From assembly GCF_003610805.1 (NCBI RefSeq), contig NZ_RAPF01000003.1, positions 62,001 through 126,000 on the forward strand: a stretch of 64,000 nt of DNA, read 5' to 3'. Positions 8,574 to 18,189 of the stretch are shown here, piece after piece. Source of the DNA: Altericroceibacterium spongiae (GTDB lineage Bacteria; Pseudomonadota; Alphaproteobacteria; Sphingomonadales; Sphingomonadaceae). The notes under the pieces are model-generated. The model was given only the letters and a program-made list of their open reading frames with translations. It ran no database searches and was not told the origin of the DNA. The translations under genes were made by a program, and so were the position numbers. Positions within the stretch are counted from its first letter, which is position 1; every line of letters starts with the position of its first letter.

Positions 8574-9380
8574 TCAGCGCTGGCATTTGGGGCAATACCA
8601 GGTGCTACGCCCGCCTTGCGTGATTCGTCTGATCGTGCCGCCGCAGGGGCATGGTTCGCTCTCACGACCATAAACGTCGAACTGTTTGGAGAAATAGCCG
8701 AGCTCTCCGTCGGGTCGGGCGTAATCGCGCAGCGAGGAACCGCCGGCCGCTATGGCTTCTTCGAGAACGCCGCGAATGGCGGGCACCAGCCGTTTCAATG
8801 CGAGCGACACTTTACCGGCGGGTTTAAGCGGGCTGATATGGGCCCGGTACAAAGCTTCGCAGACATAGATATTGCCCAGCCCGGCCACGAAACGCTGATC
8901 GAGCAGCATCAGCTTGATGGCCTGTCTGCGCCCTGCAAAAGACGTGTGAAGATGGTGCGCTGTCAGCGCCGGCCCGAGCGGTTCGGGACCCATAGCGGCA
9001 AAAGGCGGCCATCGTTTGAGCAAGTCGCTTGCTACCAGATCGACCGAGCCGAAGCGTCGCGGATCGCATAGAGCAAAGCGGTGATCGACGGTTTCGATCA
9101 CCAGATGGTCATGCTTTTCGATCCTCTCAGGGTCGATTCGCCAGCGCCCGCTCATACCCAGATGGAAGATGAGGCTACGCTCACGATTCATATGGATCAG
9201 CCCGTATTTGGCTCGCCGGCCGAGCCCTGTGACGGTCGCACCGGTCAGTGTCTGGACCAGATCGGGCGGGAAAGGCCGCCGCATATCGGGTCGGTTTGTC
9301 ACAGCACGCGTAATGGTCGCGCCATCGAGAAAATGCGCGAGGCCGCGCACGGTGGTTTCGACTTCGGGAAGTTCGGGCAT
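8574..9380 (-). CDS. mutM: Formamidopyrimidine-DNA glycosylase (Fpg/MutM)
   Basis: A 268-residue base-excision-repair enzyme that removes 8-oxoguanine and formamidopyrimidines. The N terminus is MPELPEVETTVRGL, where Pro2 (N-terminal after Met removal) is the Schiff-base nucleophile and Glu3 the catalytic acid. The C terminus has a four-cysteine zinc finger (CPCGGTIRRI ... WYCPKCQR) that grips DNA. Length and both motifs are standard. It lies upstream of rpsT and dnaA and is divergent from the EamA transporter/ubiE group. Confidence 0.96.
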   Translation of the reverse strand: MPELPEVETTVRGLAHFLDGATITRAVTNRPDMRRPFPPDLVQTLTGATVTGLGRRAKYGLIHMNRERSLIFHLGMSGRWRIDPERIEKHDHLVIETVDHRFALCDPRRFGSVDLVASDLLKRWPPFAAMGPEPLGPALTAHHLHTSFAGRRQAIKLMLLDQRFVAGLGNIYVCEALYRAHISPLKPAGKVSLALKRLVPAIRGVLEEAIAAGGSSLRDYARPDGELGYFSKQFDVYGRESEPCPCGGTIRRITQGGRSTWYCPKCQR

Positions 9381-9560
9381 GGCAGGCTCTTAGACGATCC
9401 CGGCATAAAACGACATTCTTTCGCGCAGCGGCGGGCACTGCATAGCCGGAACACGCCGCCAAGCGAGACGAACGCAGCTTTGTGCAAGATTGTCCGCAGT
9501 GGCGGAGTCGAATTTGCTGAACAGACAGCCTATGGGCGCGTGACAAGCCAAGGATAATTC

Positions 9561-10493
9561 ATGCCCCAAAAATCTCTTCAATTGCGTGCTTTCGCGATGC
9601 TCGGTCTGGTGATGCTTTGCTGGGCGGGCAACTCGATTATCGGCCGTGCGGTGCGATTCGATATTCCGCCGGTTCAGCTCGCTTTCGGGCGCTGGCTGCT
9701 GGCTCTGCTGGTACTGCTGCCTTTCGCCTGGCAGACCTTGTGGCAGGAACGGCACGCTATCCGTGAAAACTGGCGATGGATCGTGCTGCTGGGCCTGACG
9801 GGGATCGCAGCCTTCAACACGCTGCTTTATGCTGGCTTACGTTATACCACAGCGACCAATGCCTTATTGCTGCAATCGGCTGTTCCGGCGCTGGTGCTGG
9901 TCATGGATCGTGTCTTCTTCGGTATGCGTGCGCCGTGGTTACAGATTGTCGGCGTCATTTTTTCGGTCATCGGTGTGGTGGTGATTGTATTCGAAGGCGA
10001 CCCGGCCGCTGCTTTGCGATTGCATCTGGGGGCAGGTGATCTGTGGGTACTGGCATCGGTGCTGGTCTGGTCGCTCTACACCGTTTCCCTGCGCAGGAAG
10101 CCTGCCATTGCACCGATCAATCTGGTGGCCTGCACTTTTGCGGTCGGCGTGATAGCCCTTGCGCCTTTCGCGTTTTGGGAATGGAGCAACGGCGCGATCG
10201 TGCATTGGAAATGGAGCACTCTTGGCGCTTATTTCTATGTTGCGGTGATTTCCTCGGTCATGGCCTATTTCATTTATAACTGGGCCGCCAGCGTCGCCGG
10301 TCCGGCACGCGCGGGGCAAGCCATTACACTGCTGCCGATCTTCGGAGCGATTCTTTCGGCCCTGCTGCTGGGCGAGCAGCTCTATTTCTATCATTTTGTG
10401 GGCATGGCGAGCATATTGGCGGGAATTGTTCTGGGAGCCTTCGCCCATCGTCAGTCCGTGCGGACAAAGGTTCCGCTGGTACAGGACAAATGA
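9561..10493 (+). CDS. DMT-superfamily (EamA) transporter
   Basis: A 310-residue inner-membrane protein with about ten hydrophobic segments arranged as two EamA repeats (first repeat from MLGLVMLCWAGNSIIGRA, second from LWVLASVLVWSLYTVSLRR). Such proteins export or exchange metabolites; the substrate cannot be read. AAGGA is eight bases before the ATG. Its stop is 19 bases before ubiE, so the two are likely co-transcribed, although the functional link is not obvious. Confidence 0.88.
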   Translation: MPQKSLQLRAFAMLGLVMLCWAGNSIIGRAVRFDIPPVQLAFGRWLLALLVLLPFAWQTLWQERHAIRENWRWIVLLGLTGIAAFNTLLYAGLRYTTATNALLLQSAVPALVLVMDRVFFGMRAPWLQIVGVIFSVIGVVVIVFEGDPAAALRLHLGAGDLWVLASVLVWSLYTVSLRRKPAIAPINLVACTFAVGVIALAPFAFWEWSNGAIVHWKWSTLGAYFYVAVISSVMAYFIYNWAASVAGPARAGQAITLLPIFGAILSALLLGEQLYFYHFVGMASILAGIVLGAFAHRQSVRTKVPLVQDK

Positions 10494-10512
10494 GGGCGCT
10501 AGAGGATGGCGC

Positions 10513-11244
10513 ATGAGTGAGAGCGTTTCCTTCGGCTACGAAGAAGTGAGCCCCGAAGAGAAGACCCGTCGCGTCGGTGATGTCTTCTCTAATGTTGCTG
10601 CCAAATATGACATCATGAACGATGCCATGTCTGGCGGTATGCACCGCTTGTGGAAGGACCGTTTCGTGCGGCGGGTGAAACCGCAGCCCGGCGAACAGAT
10701 CCTCGATATGGCGGGCGGCACCGGTGACATTGCTTTCCGGATGGAAGCCTGCGGAGCCGATGTCACCGTATCCGATATCAATCAGGAAATGCTCGATGTC
10801 GGAATCGAGCGGGCAATGAAGCGCGGGCTCGACAGCCTTGTCTGGTCGCGTCAGAACGCGGAAGAACTGACTTTCCCAAGCCGCACATTCGATGCCTATA
10901 CCATCGCTTTCGGTATTCGGAATGTCACTCATATCGACAGGGCGCTGGCTGAAGCGCATCGCGTGCTGAAATTTGGCGGACGGTTCTTCTGTCTCGAATT
11001 TTCGACCACCGAATGGCCCGGTTTCAAGGACGCCTACGATTTTTATTCGCATAAGCTGGTGCCGCAGATCGGCAAGGCTGTGGCTGATGATGCAGACAGC
11101 TATCGCTATCTGATCGAATCGATCCGTCGTTTCCCCACCATGCCCGAATTCGAGCAGATGATCCGCGATGCCGGTTTCGTTCGCACAAGAGTGGAGCCGA
11201 TACTGGGCGGGCTTGTGGCGATCCATTCCGGCTGGAAAGTCTGA
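10513..11244 (+). CDS. ubiE: Ubiquinone/menaquinone C-methyltransferase UbiE
   Basis: A 243-residue S-adenosylmethionine-dependent methyltransferase that methylates the benzoquinone ring during ubiquinone synthesis. The SAM-binding loop ILDMAGGTGDIAF and the UbiE/COQ5 signature region FGIRNVTHIDRALAEAHRVLKFGG are present, as is the N-terminal VGDVFSNVAAKYDIMNDAMSGG-type block. The frame is open further upstream into the EamA gene, but the ATG at 10513 has AGAGGA nine to ten bases before it and gives the usual N terminus. ubiB follows 18 bases later. Confidence 0.96.
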   Translation: MSESVSFGYEEVSPEEKTRRVGDVFSNVAAKYDIMNDAMSGGMHRLWKDRFVRRVKPQPGEQILDMAGGTGDIAFRMEACGADVTVSDINQEMLDVGIERAMKRGLDSLVWSRQNAEELTFPSRTFDAYTIAFGIRNVTHIDRALAEAHRVLKFGGRFFCLEFSTTEWPGFKDAYDFYSHKLVPQIGKAVADDADSYRYLIESIRRFPTMPEFEQMIRDAGFVRTRVEPILGGLVAIHSGWKV

Positions 11245-11262
11245 GCGGGCTGACGGTTTCAA

Positions 11263-12819
11263 GTGACACGACCCACCACGCATATTCTTCGTCTCCTCAA
11301 ATGGGGGCGTATTCTCGCTCGCCATGGGGTGCTGCGCGAAATCGAACGCAGTCCGGCCACACCGCCTGCCGTTGCGCGGCTGACCCGACTGGCTCGGTTC
11401 GGCGCGCGGCAGCCTGCTGAACCCGATTATGCCGGTGCTTTTCAGGCTATCGGCCCGGCCGCCATCAAGCTGGGCCAGACGCTCGCCACACGGCCCGATC
11501 TGGTGGGAGAGGATGCCGCGCAGAACCTCCTGTCCTTGCAGGACAGTTTACCACCGGTGCCCTTCAGTGCGATCAAGGCGCAGATCGAACAAAGTTTCGA
11601 ACAGCCCGTCGAAGCACTTTATGCCGAGATCGACCCTGAGCCCGTGGGGGCGGCATCTATCGCGCAGGTCCATTCTGCGGTGACGACCGATGGCCGCAAG
11701 GTTGCGGTGAAAGTGCTGCGACCTGGTATTCGCGAGAAATTCGCGCATGATATCACCACTTATGAGTGGGCCGCTGCGCATCTGGAAGCACTGGGCGGCG
11801 AAGCCCAGAGGCTGCGCCCGCGCCTGACCATCGCCAATTTCAAGCGCTGGACCAATCGCGAACTCGATCTGCGGCGCGAAGCGGCTTCGGCCAGCGAATT
11901 ATCCCAGTTGATGAGCGGTTATCACGGCTATCGGATTCCGGCGATCGACTGGGACCGGACTAATGGCCGGGTGATGACCATCGAATGGGTTGATGGCGTC
12001 AAGATCAGCAATATCGCTGCGCTGAAAGAGGCCGGGCATAATCTGCCGCAACTGGCACAGCGTCTGGTACTCGCTTTTCTGACGCAGGCGATCAGTGCCG
12101 GCTATTTCCATGCCGATATGCATCAGGGGAACCTGTTCGTGCGGCCCGATGGCGATATTGTCGCGATCGATTTCGGAATCATGGGCCGCATCGACCGGCG
12201 GGCGCGGCAATGGCTGGCGGAAATCCTCTATGGCCTTACGACCGGTAATTATCGCCGCGTGGCCGAAATCCATTTCGAAGCGCAATATGTGCCGAGCTAT
12301 CACTCGGTCGATGAATTCGCGACTGCATTGCGGGCGGTGGGTGAACCCATGCGCGGGAAGCCGGTGAGCGAATTGTCGGTCGGCCAGATGCTCGACGGGC
12401 TGTTTGCTATTACGCGCGATTTCGACATGCAGACCCAGCCGCATCTGCTGTTACTGCAAAAGACTATGGTCATGGTCGAAGGCATCGCCACTCAGCTCGA
12501 TCCCGATATCAATATGTGGGATGTGGCAGCGCCTTTCGTGCGCGACTGGATCAGGGACGAACTGGGCCCCGAAGCCGCTCTGGCGGATCGTTTGCGCCAG
12601 GATGTGAAGACTCTGTTCGGCCTGCCCGATCTGGTGCGCCGGGTGGAAGCGCGGTTTCCGCCCAAAGGCGGCGCGCCAGAACAGCCGCCACTGCCCGATG
12701 TGGAACTGGTATGGGAACGGCGCCGGCGTAAGGGAACGTCCCCCTGGGGCTATATCGCCACCGCACTGGGCGGCGGTGCGCTGGTCTGGGCCGGAATGGC
12801 ACTGGGCTGGCTGAGCTGA
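11263..12819 (+). CDS. ubiB: UbiB, ubiquinone-biosynthesis atypical kinase/ATPase
   Basis: A 518-residue member of the ABC1/ADCK/UbiB family that supports ubiquinone synthesis. It shows the family KxGQ motif (IKLGQTLATRPDLVG), the alanine-rich nucleotide loop (VGAASIAQVH), the catalytic ADMHQGNLF and metal-binding AIDFGIMGRID. The extreme C terminus (about 495-517) is hydrophobic, as expected for membrane anchoring. It begins with GTG, with only a weak ribosome site, and is probably translated after ubiE. Confidence 0.95.
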   Translation: MTRPTTHILRLLKWGRILARHGVLREIERSPATPPAVARLTRLARFGARQPAEPDYAGAFQAIGPAAIKLGQTLATRPDLVGEDAAQNLLSLQDSLPPVPFSAIKAQIEQSFEQPVEALYAEIDPEPVGAASIAQVHSAVTTDGRKVAVKVLRPGIREKFAHDITTYEWAAAHLEALGGEAQRLRPRLTIANFKRWTNRELDLRREAASASELSQLMSGYHGYRIPAIDWDRTNGRVMTIEWVDGVKISNIAALKEAGHNLPQLAQRLVLAFLTQAISAGYFHADMHQGNLFVRPDGDIVAIDFGIMGRIDRRARQWLAEILYGLTTGNYRRVAEIHFEAQYVPSYHSVDEFATALRAVGEPMRGKPVSELSVGQMLDGLFAITRDFDMQTQPHLLLLQKTMVMVEGIATQLDPDINMWDVAAPFVRDWIRDELGPEAALADRLRQDVKTLFGLPDLVRRVEARFPPKGGAPEQPPLPDVELVWERRRRKGTSPWGYIATALGGGALVWAGMALGWLS

Positions 12820-12838
12820 CCTGGCTGGGCAAGGATCG

Positions 12839-13969
12839 GTGAGACTTCCTGGCCAATGGGTGGATGCGTGGTGTAGCACCGCTCACCCTTTGCGGGCCCT
12901 CCCGCGCTGGACTGCCATTACGAGTCTGATTCTGATCGGTCTGGCACTGGTCTGGAGCGTTCCCGCTGCACAGCAGTTCCAGGCTAATGAGCAGGTTCGG
13001 CAAGCGCGCATCTCCAAGTCCACCCATGCGAAGCACCGCGATCTCGATCTTTACGAAGACATCAATGCGCGGGTCAGCAAGGGCGAAAGCTATTACACCG
13101 CAGCTCTGGCCGAACAGCGCAAGTGGAATTATCCCACTCAGCCCTTTGTCGTTGTGCGTCTGCCGACTCTGGCCTGGGGTCATGCGTTGTTCGGAGCAAC
13201 CGGCTGGCGGATTATCGCTATTGCCCTGTTCATTGCCAATCTTCTCGTCTGGACCAGACGCTTCCGTTCGCCGCGGCATCCGCTCCTGTCGCTGATCGTG
13301 ATTGGCGGATTACTGACTTTGGGGGGCGGACTGGCCTTCTATCCCCGAGTGGGTGTGGTGCATGATTATATGAGCGGGCTGTTCGTCTCGCTTTCGCTGG
13401 TGCTTTATACGCCGCAGCGGTGGTGGCCCAGTCTGTGTCTGGCGGTTTGTGCTATGGCTATTCGGGAAATGGCCTCGCTCTATGTGCTCGCCTGGGTTGC
13501 ACTGGCAGCTGCCCGGATGCGTTGGCGCGAATGCGGTGCTTTGCTGGCGGCCTTGGCCCTGTTCGCGCTGGGGATGGCGGTTCATGCCCATTTCGTCGAT
13601 GCAGCGGTTAAGCCGGGCGATCTGGTCTCGCCGGGCTGGGAGGGCATGAACGGCCTAGGTTTTCTGCTCTTTTCACTGGCCCATCTGTTCCCCCATGCCT
13701 TGCCCCTGTGGTGTGTGGCTTGGCTGGGGCTGGCTGCACTGATCGGCTGGATCGGGCGCGGGGAGCGGATCGGGCTGATGGGCAGCCTCTGGCTGGGCGG
13801 TTTCGGGCTGGCCGTGGCGATTTTTGCACGGGCGGATAATTATTACTGGGTAGCCATTATGCTGCCTGCCTATTGGGTGGGGCTGGCTTTCGCACCCCGT
13901 GCCCTGATCGATCTGTGGCAGGCAGCCCGTTTGCCCGGCTGGTCAGCCAACCGTTTCATGCGGCAATAA
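12839..13969 (+). CDS. Polytopic membrane protein of unknown function
   Basis: A 376-residue protein with roughly nine or ten hydrophobic segments starting at about residue 27. A hydrophilic loop between the first two segments (about 50-105) contains DLDLYEDINARVSKGESYY and a run of charged residues. That layout, a short first segment followed by an acidic extracytoplasmic loop, is reminiscent of GT-C glycosyltransferases, but I cannot identify a definite family motif. It begins with GTG directly after ubiB and is followed by a convergent gene that overlaps its last 27 bases. No function is assigned. Confidence 0.75.
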   Translation: MRLPGQWVDAWCSTAHPLRALPRWTAITSLILIGLALVWSVPAAQQFQANEQVRQARISKSTHAKHRDLDLYEDINARVSKGESYYTAALAEQRKWNYPTQPFVVVRLPTLAWGHALFGATGWRIIAIALFIANLLVWTRRFRSPRHPLLSLIVIGGLLTLGGGLAFYPRVGVVHDYMSGLFVSLSLVLYTPQRWWPSLCLAVCAMAIREMASLYVLAWVALAAARMRWRECGALLAALALFALGMAVHAHFVDAAVKPGDLVSPGWEGMNGLGFLLFSLAHLFPHALPLWCVAWLGLAALIGWIGRGERIGLMGSLWLGGFGLAVAIFARADNYYWVAIMLPAYWVGLAFAPRALIDLWQAARLPGWSANRFMRQ

Positions 13970-14332
13970 TTTGCTGCCGACAAAAGTGATGATGGCGAAG
14001 AACAGGTCGGCGACCAGATAATAAGGCAGCGCGTCATAGGTGCCATCCACCAGTGCACCGAGCGACCGACCGATAAAGGCAATCGCACACATGGCGGCCG
14101 GAGCCAGCAGGATTTCGCCATTCCGTTTCCATGCCCCCCAGATCATGCAAAGCCCGGCGACCAGATAATAGGCAGCGGTTTCAGCACGCAGGGCGGCAAG
14201 ACCGGCCGGACCGCGCCATTGCAGGCCCAGACTGGTTGCCGAAGAGGTCGGGTCCACCAGAAAACCGATCCCGGCAATGATAAAGAATATCCCGGCGATG
14301 AGGATAATGGCGGTCAGGAGGAAGCGGGTCAT
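13943..14332 (-). CDS. Small DUF4345-like membrane protein
   Basis: A 129-residue protein with four hydrophobic segments (starting FLLTAIILIAGIFFIIAGI) and a conserved-looking central block (LRAETAAYYLVAGLCMIWGA ends a segment). The pattern resembles DUF4345 integral membrane proteins. The 3' end overlaps the last 27 bases of the convergent gene at 12839-13969. No function is known. Confidence 0.65.
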   Translation of the reverse strand: MTRFLLTAIILIAGIFFIIAGIGFLVDPTSSATSLGLQWRGPAGLAALRAETAAYYLVAGLCMIWGAWKRNGEILLAPAAMCAIAFIGRSLGALVDGTYDALPYYLVADLFFAIITFVGSKLLPHETVG

Positions 14333-14463
14333 GCGTCAATTCTCTTTCATTCGCCGGGCGAATAAGCCGGACTACGGGCTTTTCACTGGCTATTTCCACT
14401 CATGGGAGTTCTCTCTAGGCTACTCTATGGAATTTTAAAGGGCAGGAGGCCATAGCGGCTTAT

Positions 14464-15774
14464 ATGTTGGAACCACATATCCTGTTGGTGATCGGAGGCG
14501 GCATCGCTGCCTATAAGGCCTGTGAGCTTGTTCGCCTGATCCGCAAAGGCGGCGGCGAGGTCACTTGCGTGCTTACCGAAGGAGGCGCGCAATTCGTGAC
14601 TCCGATGAGCCTGGCTGCCCTGTCGGGCAGGCAAGTGCATACTTCGCTGTGGGATCTCAAGAACGAAGCCGAGATCGGTCATATTCAGCTCAGCCGGGAA
14701 GCCGATCTGGTGGTGGTTTGCCCGGCCACGGCCAATATGCTGGCCAAGATGGCAGCGGGTATTGCCGATGATCTGGCCACGACCATGCTGCTGGCGACCG
14801 ACAAGCCGGTCATGGCGGTGCCGGCCATGAATGTCCGCATGTGGGGCCATGCCGCCACGCAGCGCAACCTGCGGACACTTAGCGAATCCGGTGTGCATAT
14901 TGTGGCGCCCGACGAAGGGGCGATGGCTTGCGGAGAATTCGGCCCCGGTCGTTTGCCGGAACCCGACCGTATCTGGGACGAAATCGCGCAGTTACTGGGC
15001 CTTTATCCGGAAAACCGCTTGCGCGATGTGTCTGCTTCTCTGGACCAGTTCGACAAGGATATGTCGGATGCAGGGCGCGCTGACGATCCGTTGGAGGGGC
15101 AGGGCGCTTTCGATTCCCATCCTCCCCATCGCCCGCTTTACGGGCGGCACGTGCTGGTCACGGCAGGGCCGACTCATGAACCGATAGATCCGGTGCGCTA
15201 CATCGCCAATCGTTCTTCGGGCAAACAGGGTTTTGCCATTGCCGAGGCAGCGGCGGCTGCGGGTGCCCGGGTGACGCTGGTGGCCGGGCCGGTCGTATTA
15301 CAGACTCCGCCGGGTGTGGAGCGGTTCGATGTCGAAACGGCACGTGAAATGGCCGAGGCGGTGAATGAAGCTTTGCCGGCGGATGTGGCCGTGATGGTCG
15401 CGGCAGTGGCTGACTGGCATGTCGAAAACCGCGCCGGGCAGAAGATCAAGAAGAATGGTCATGGCTTGCCGCCGCTCGAACTGGTGGAAAATCCTGATAT
15501 TCTCGCCGGTCTTGGGCAAAGCCCGGGCAAACCGCCCTTGCTGATCGGCTTTGCTGCGGAAACCGATAATGTGATCGATTACGCGGTGGATAAAAGACAG
15601 CGCAAGGGCGCGGACTGGATCGTGGCCAATGATGTGTCGGGCGATGTGATGGGCGGCAGAGAAAATACCGTGCATATTGTCACGGCTGACGGGGTTGAGG
15701 ATTGGGAGCGGATGGATAAGGAGCGGGTCGCTGTCAAACTCGTTGAAAGGATTGCCGATGCCCTCTCCCGCTAA
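14464..15774 (+). CDS. coaBC: Bifunctional phosphopantothenoylcysteine decarboxylase / phosphopantothenate-cysteine ligase
   Basis: A 436-residue CoA-biosynthesis enzyme. The N-terminal half is the flavoprotein decarboxylase CoaC (start [19 protein letters not shown], catalytic His in [10 protein letters not shown], substrate PAMNVRMW). The C-terminal half, from about residue 225, is the ligase CoaB ([20 protein letters not shown], then KIKKNG). The inter-domain linker (about 180-220) is longer and more acidic than in many homologues. The dut start codon lies inside its last codons, so the two genes are coupled. Confidence 0.96.
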   Translation: MLEPHILLVIGGGIAAYKACELVRLIRKGGGEVTCVLTEGGAQFVTPMSLAALSGRQVHTSLWDLKNEAEIGHIQLSREADLVVVCPATANMLAKMAAGIADDLATTMLLATDKPVMAVPAMNVRMWGHAATQRNLRTLSESGVHIVAPDEGAMACGEFGPGRLPEPDRIWDEIAQLLGLYPENRLRDVSASLDQFDKDMSDAGRADDPLEGQGAFDSHPPHRPLYGRHVLVTAGPTHEPIDPVRYIANRSSGKQGFAIAEAAAAAGARVTLVAGPVVLQTPPGVERFDVETAREMAEAVNEALPADVAVMVAAVADWHVENRAGQKIKKNGHGLPPLELVENPDILAGLGQSPGKPPLLIGFAAETDNVIDYAVDKRQRKGADWIVANDVSGDVMGGRENTVHIVTADGVEDWERMDKERVAVKLVERIADALSR

Positions 15775-16222
15775 TGTCGCTGTTCAGATCAGGCGGCTCG
15801 ATCACGGTGAGGGTCTGCCTCTGCCGCATTATGCCACTGCCGGGGCTGCCGGAATGGATGTTCATGCGGCCGAAGATGTGACGCTCGAACCCGGTGCACG
15901 GCATCCTGTGGCCACCGGTTTCGCTCTGGCCATTCCGGAAGGCTATGAGATTCAGGTTCGCCCGCGCTCAGGTCTGGCGCTGAAACATGCGGTGACCGTT
16001 CCTAATACGCCCGGCACGATCGATTCGGATTATCGCGGTGAACTGAAGATCATCATGATCAATCACGGCAACGAAGCTTTTGCCATCGCACGCGGTGATC
16101 GCGTGGCCCAGCTCGTGCTGGCGCCTGTTATACAGGCTGTGTGGAGCGAAGTGGAAGAGCTGGATCAGACGGAACGGGGCGATAAGGGCTTCGGTTCGAC
16201 CGGCGGACACAAGGCTTTGTAA
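15758..16222 (+). CDS. dut: Deoxyuridine 5'-triphosphate nucleotidohydrolase (dUTPase)
   Basis: A 154-residue trimeric dUTPase that hydrolyses dUTP to dUMP and pyrophosphate, keeping uracil out of DNA. All five family motifs are visible: [34 protein letters not shown], and the C-terminal [11 protein letters not shown] that closes over the active site. The ATG at 15758 overlaps the coaBC stop region by 17 bases. The frame is open upstream, but this start gives the standard N terminus. A terminator follows at 16264. Confidence 0.96.
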   Translation: MPSPANVAVQIRRLDHGEGLPLPHYATAGAAGMDVHAAEDVTLEPGARHPVATGFALAIPEGYEIQVRPRSGLALKHAVTVPNTPGTIDSDYRGELKIIMINHGNEAFAIARGDRVAQLVLAPVIQAVWSEVEELDQTERGDKGFGSTGGHKAL

Positions 16223-16263
16223 AATCGTTTGCCAGTCTCTCTTACACGCTGGCCTCTCTTATA

Positions 16264-16300
16264 AAAAAGGCGGGTGCTTCTCTGGAAGGCCCGCCTTTTT
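16264..16300. terminator. Bidirectional intrinsic terminator between dut and the DUF4136 gene
   Basis: An 11-bp stem (AAAAAGGCGGG at 16264-16274, complement at 16290-16300) with a 15-base loop. A/T tracts at both ends allow termination of dut on the plus strand and of the convergent lipoprotein gene on the minus strand. Confidence 0.85.
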
Positions 16301-16317
16301 ATATCGGTTTCGCCTGC

Positions 16318-16998
16318 TTACTTCGAAGAGCGTTTAACCGGCTGATTTTCCGGTGCGATCGAAATGCGCACGGTTTCGCCCGAATTGCCGGGGAAATCGG
16401 TGAACATCGCTTCCACCAGATTGGGCACCAGATATTGCAAGCGGTCCGAAGTCGAAACGGCTTCGGCTCTGCCTTCGAACAGGCGCTTGCCGTCGGAAGC
16501 ACGGTCGATCTTCATTTCGACATCGCTTGTATAGACGGTGTAACTGCTAACCGAAGGACGGTCGAAGAAAGGATCGTACCAGCCATAGCTCCATGAGCGG
16601 CGGGGATAATACCCGTAAGGTCCCCAGGACCCATAGCCATACCAGGGGCCCCAATAGGAACTGGGACCGTCCGACCGGATCCGTTCGCGCCCGTTATCCA
16701 CGCCGTAATCGAAACGGACGATCAGATTGGCGCTGTCGGGTGAAGCGGCTTCGCGATAGCCCAGACGCTCCATCTGCTGATCGACATAATCGGCATACAT
16801 GGAAAATTCGAGCCCGCCCGACAGGCTGGGATCTTCTGCCACGACGGCAAAAGTCTGTCCTTCGGGGGCAGGGAGCTGACTCTGGAAACGGGAGACATCG
16901 GCCTGGAAGGGCGATGCACAGGCCGCGAGGCTGGCCAGCAGGAGCGGGATGGCAGCCATTTTCAGGCTCCGTCCGATTTTTCCTTTCTTGAACATCAT
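16318..16998 (-). CDS. DUF4136-domain lipoprotein
   Basis: A 226-residue predicted lipoprotein. The signal peptide ends in the lipobox LASLAAC (about residues 21-27). The body shows the DUF4136 pattern: an N-terminal sheet region, a Tyr/Trp/Gly-rich loop (WGPWYGYGSWGPYGYY) and a C-terminal E-x-R-A-E-A block. It should sit in the cell envelope; no biochemical role is known. A GTTC-N7-GTTC LexA-type box lies about 100 bases upstream (17093-17107). GGGAAAG precedes the tandem ATG codons. Confidence 0.85.
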   Translation of the reverse strand: MMFKKGKIGRSLKMAAIPLLLASLAACASPFQADVSRFQSQLPAPEGQTFAVVAEDPSLSGGLEFSMYADYVDQQMERLGYREAASPDSANLIVRFDYGVDNGRERIRSDGPSSYWGPWYGYGSWGPYGYYPRRSWSYGWYDPFFDRPSVSSYTVYTSDVEMKIDRASDGKRLFEGRAEAVSTSDRLQYLVPNLVEAMFTDFPGNSGETVRISIAPENQPVKRSSK

Positions 16999-17070
16999 CT
17001 TACTTTCCCTTCGCGGCGTCTGTCGCCATCCGGCGGTTCATCTACCGCATACAACTCTTCAAGGATGAGC

Positions 17071-17107
17071 TGATATATATATAGGACGGTCTGAACCGGT
17101 CTTGAAC
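17071..17107 (-). promoter_or_regulatory. Candidate promoter with LexA-type (SOS) box upstream of the DUF4136 gene
   Basis: Read on the minus strand, GTTC-AAGACCG-GTTC (17107 to 17093) is an exact match to the alphaproteobacterial LexA consensus GTTC-N7-GTTC. It ends ten bases before a TATATATATA tract (17083 to 17074) that could serve as the -10 element, so a repressor bound here would cover the -35 region. The downstream gene is the DUF4136 lipoprotein, 95 bases away. The consensus is only eight fixed bases, so chance matches occur. Confidence 0.4.
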
Positions 17108-17156
17108 ACCCTTCGTAAAAATGACTGTTTTACAGTAACTTGTGCGGTGGACGATT

Positions 17157-18173
17157 TTATCGCCCCCGCACAAGCCCAAGAGCCTTATAGGCAGCATCCA
17201 GAGTGGGAACGCCAATTTCGCGGGCGCGAGCCGCGCCGCGTGCAAGGATCGCATCCAGCGCTTCACGATCCTGCTTCAGTTCAACGAAGCGTGTGACGAT
17301 GGGGGCCAGCGATTCGACCATCAGTTCCGCCAGAGCGGGTTTGAACTGGCCGAAACCCTCTCCGCCATGATCGGCCAGCACTTCAGCCACACTCTTGCCT
17401 GACAAGGTGGCATAGATCGTCACCAGGTTGCGGGCTTCGGGCCGTTCTTCCAGTCCTGCTTCTTCAGAAGGCAGGGGTTCAGGATCGGTCTTGGCCTTCT
17501 TCACCTTCCTGGCGATCGTATCGACATCGTCGGACAAATTGATACGGCTCATATCCGAGGGGTCCGACTTGCTCATCTTCTTGCTGCCGTCGCGCAACGA
17601 CATAATCCGCGCGGCACCCGGCGGGATGATCGGTTCGGGCAGTGTGAAGATCTCCTCGCCTTCGCCGAAATCATTGTTGAACTTGATGGCAATGTCGCGC
17701 GCCAGTTCGAGATGCTGCTTCTGGTCTTCGCCCACCGGAACATGGGTAGCCTGATGCAACAGGACGTCGGCTGCCTGCAGGACAGGATAGGTGAAGAGCG
17801 CCACGCTGGCGCCTTCGCGATTCTTGCCCGACTTGTCCTTGAACTGAGTCATGCGGTTGAGCCAGCCCATTCGTGCCGTTCCGTTCAGCAACCATTGCAG
17901 TTCCGCGTGGGCGGGAACCTGTGCCTGATTGAAAAGAATGGAACGGGCAGGGTCGATACCGCAGGCAACCAGCGCTGCGGTCATTTCCAGCGTTGCCGCA
18001 TGCAGCTCTGCCGGATTATGGGGCATCGAGATGGCATGCAGATCGGCAAGGAAGAACATGCATTCGGCATCGTCTTCCAGCGAATCCTGCATGGCGGCCC
18101 AGTTCCGGATAGCCCCGAGGTAATTACCGAGATGGAGAGACCCTGTGGGTTGAATACCGGAAACGACACGCAT
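17157..18173 (-). CDS. trpS: Tryptophanyl-tRNA synthetase
   Basis: A 338-residue class I aminoacyl-tRNA synthetase that charges tRNA-Trp. The N terminus [20 protein letters not shown] carries the HIGH-equivalent HLGN, and KKMSKSDP is the KMSKS loop. The frame is open to 18290, but the ATG at 18173 has AAGG upstream and gives the usual start. It lies 16 bases downstream of murJ and is probably co-transcribed with it. Confidence 0.96.
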   Translation of the reverse strand: MRVVSGIQPTGSLHLGNYLGAIRNWAAMQDSLEDDAECMFFLADLHAISMPHNPAELHAATLEMTAALVACGIDPARSILFNQAQVPAHAELQWLLNGTARMGWLNRMTQFKDKSGKNREGASVALFTYPVLQAADVLLHQATHVPVGEDQKQHLELARDIAIKFNNDFGEGEEIFTLPEPIIPPGAARIMSLRDGSKKMSKSDPSDMSRINLSDDVDTIARKVKKAKTDPEPLPSEEAGLEERPEARNLVTIYATLSGKSVAEVLADHGGEGFGQFKPALAELMVESLAPIVTRFVELKQDREALDAILARGAARAREIGVPTLDAAYKALGLVRGR

Positions 18174-18189
18174 GAATTGTAGCCTTGAT

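Noticed and set aside
17110-17137. ACTGT-TTT-ACAGT as trpS terminator
   Set aside because: Only a 5-bp stem with an interrupted T-rich tail; too weak to annotate.
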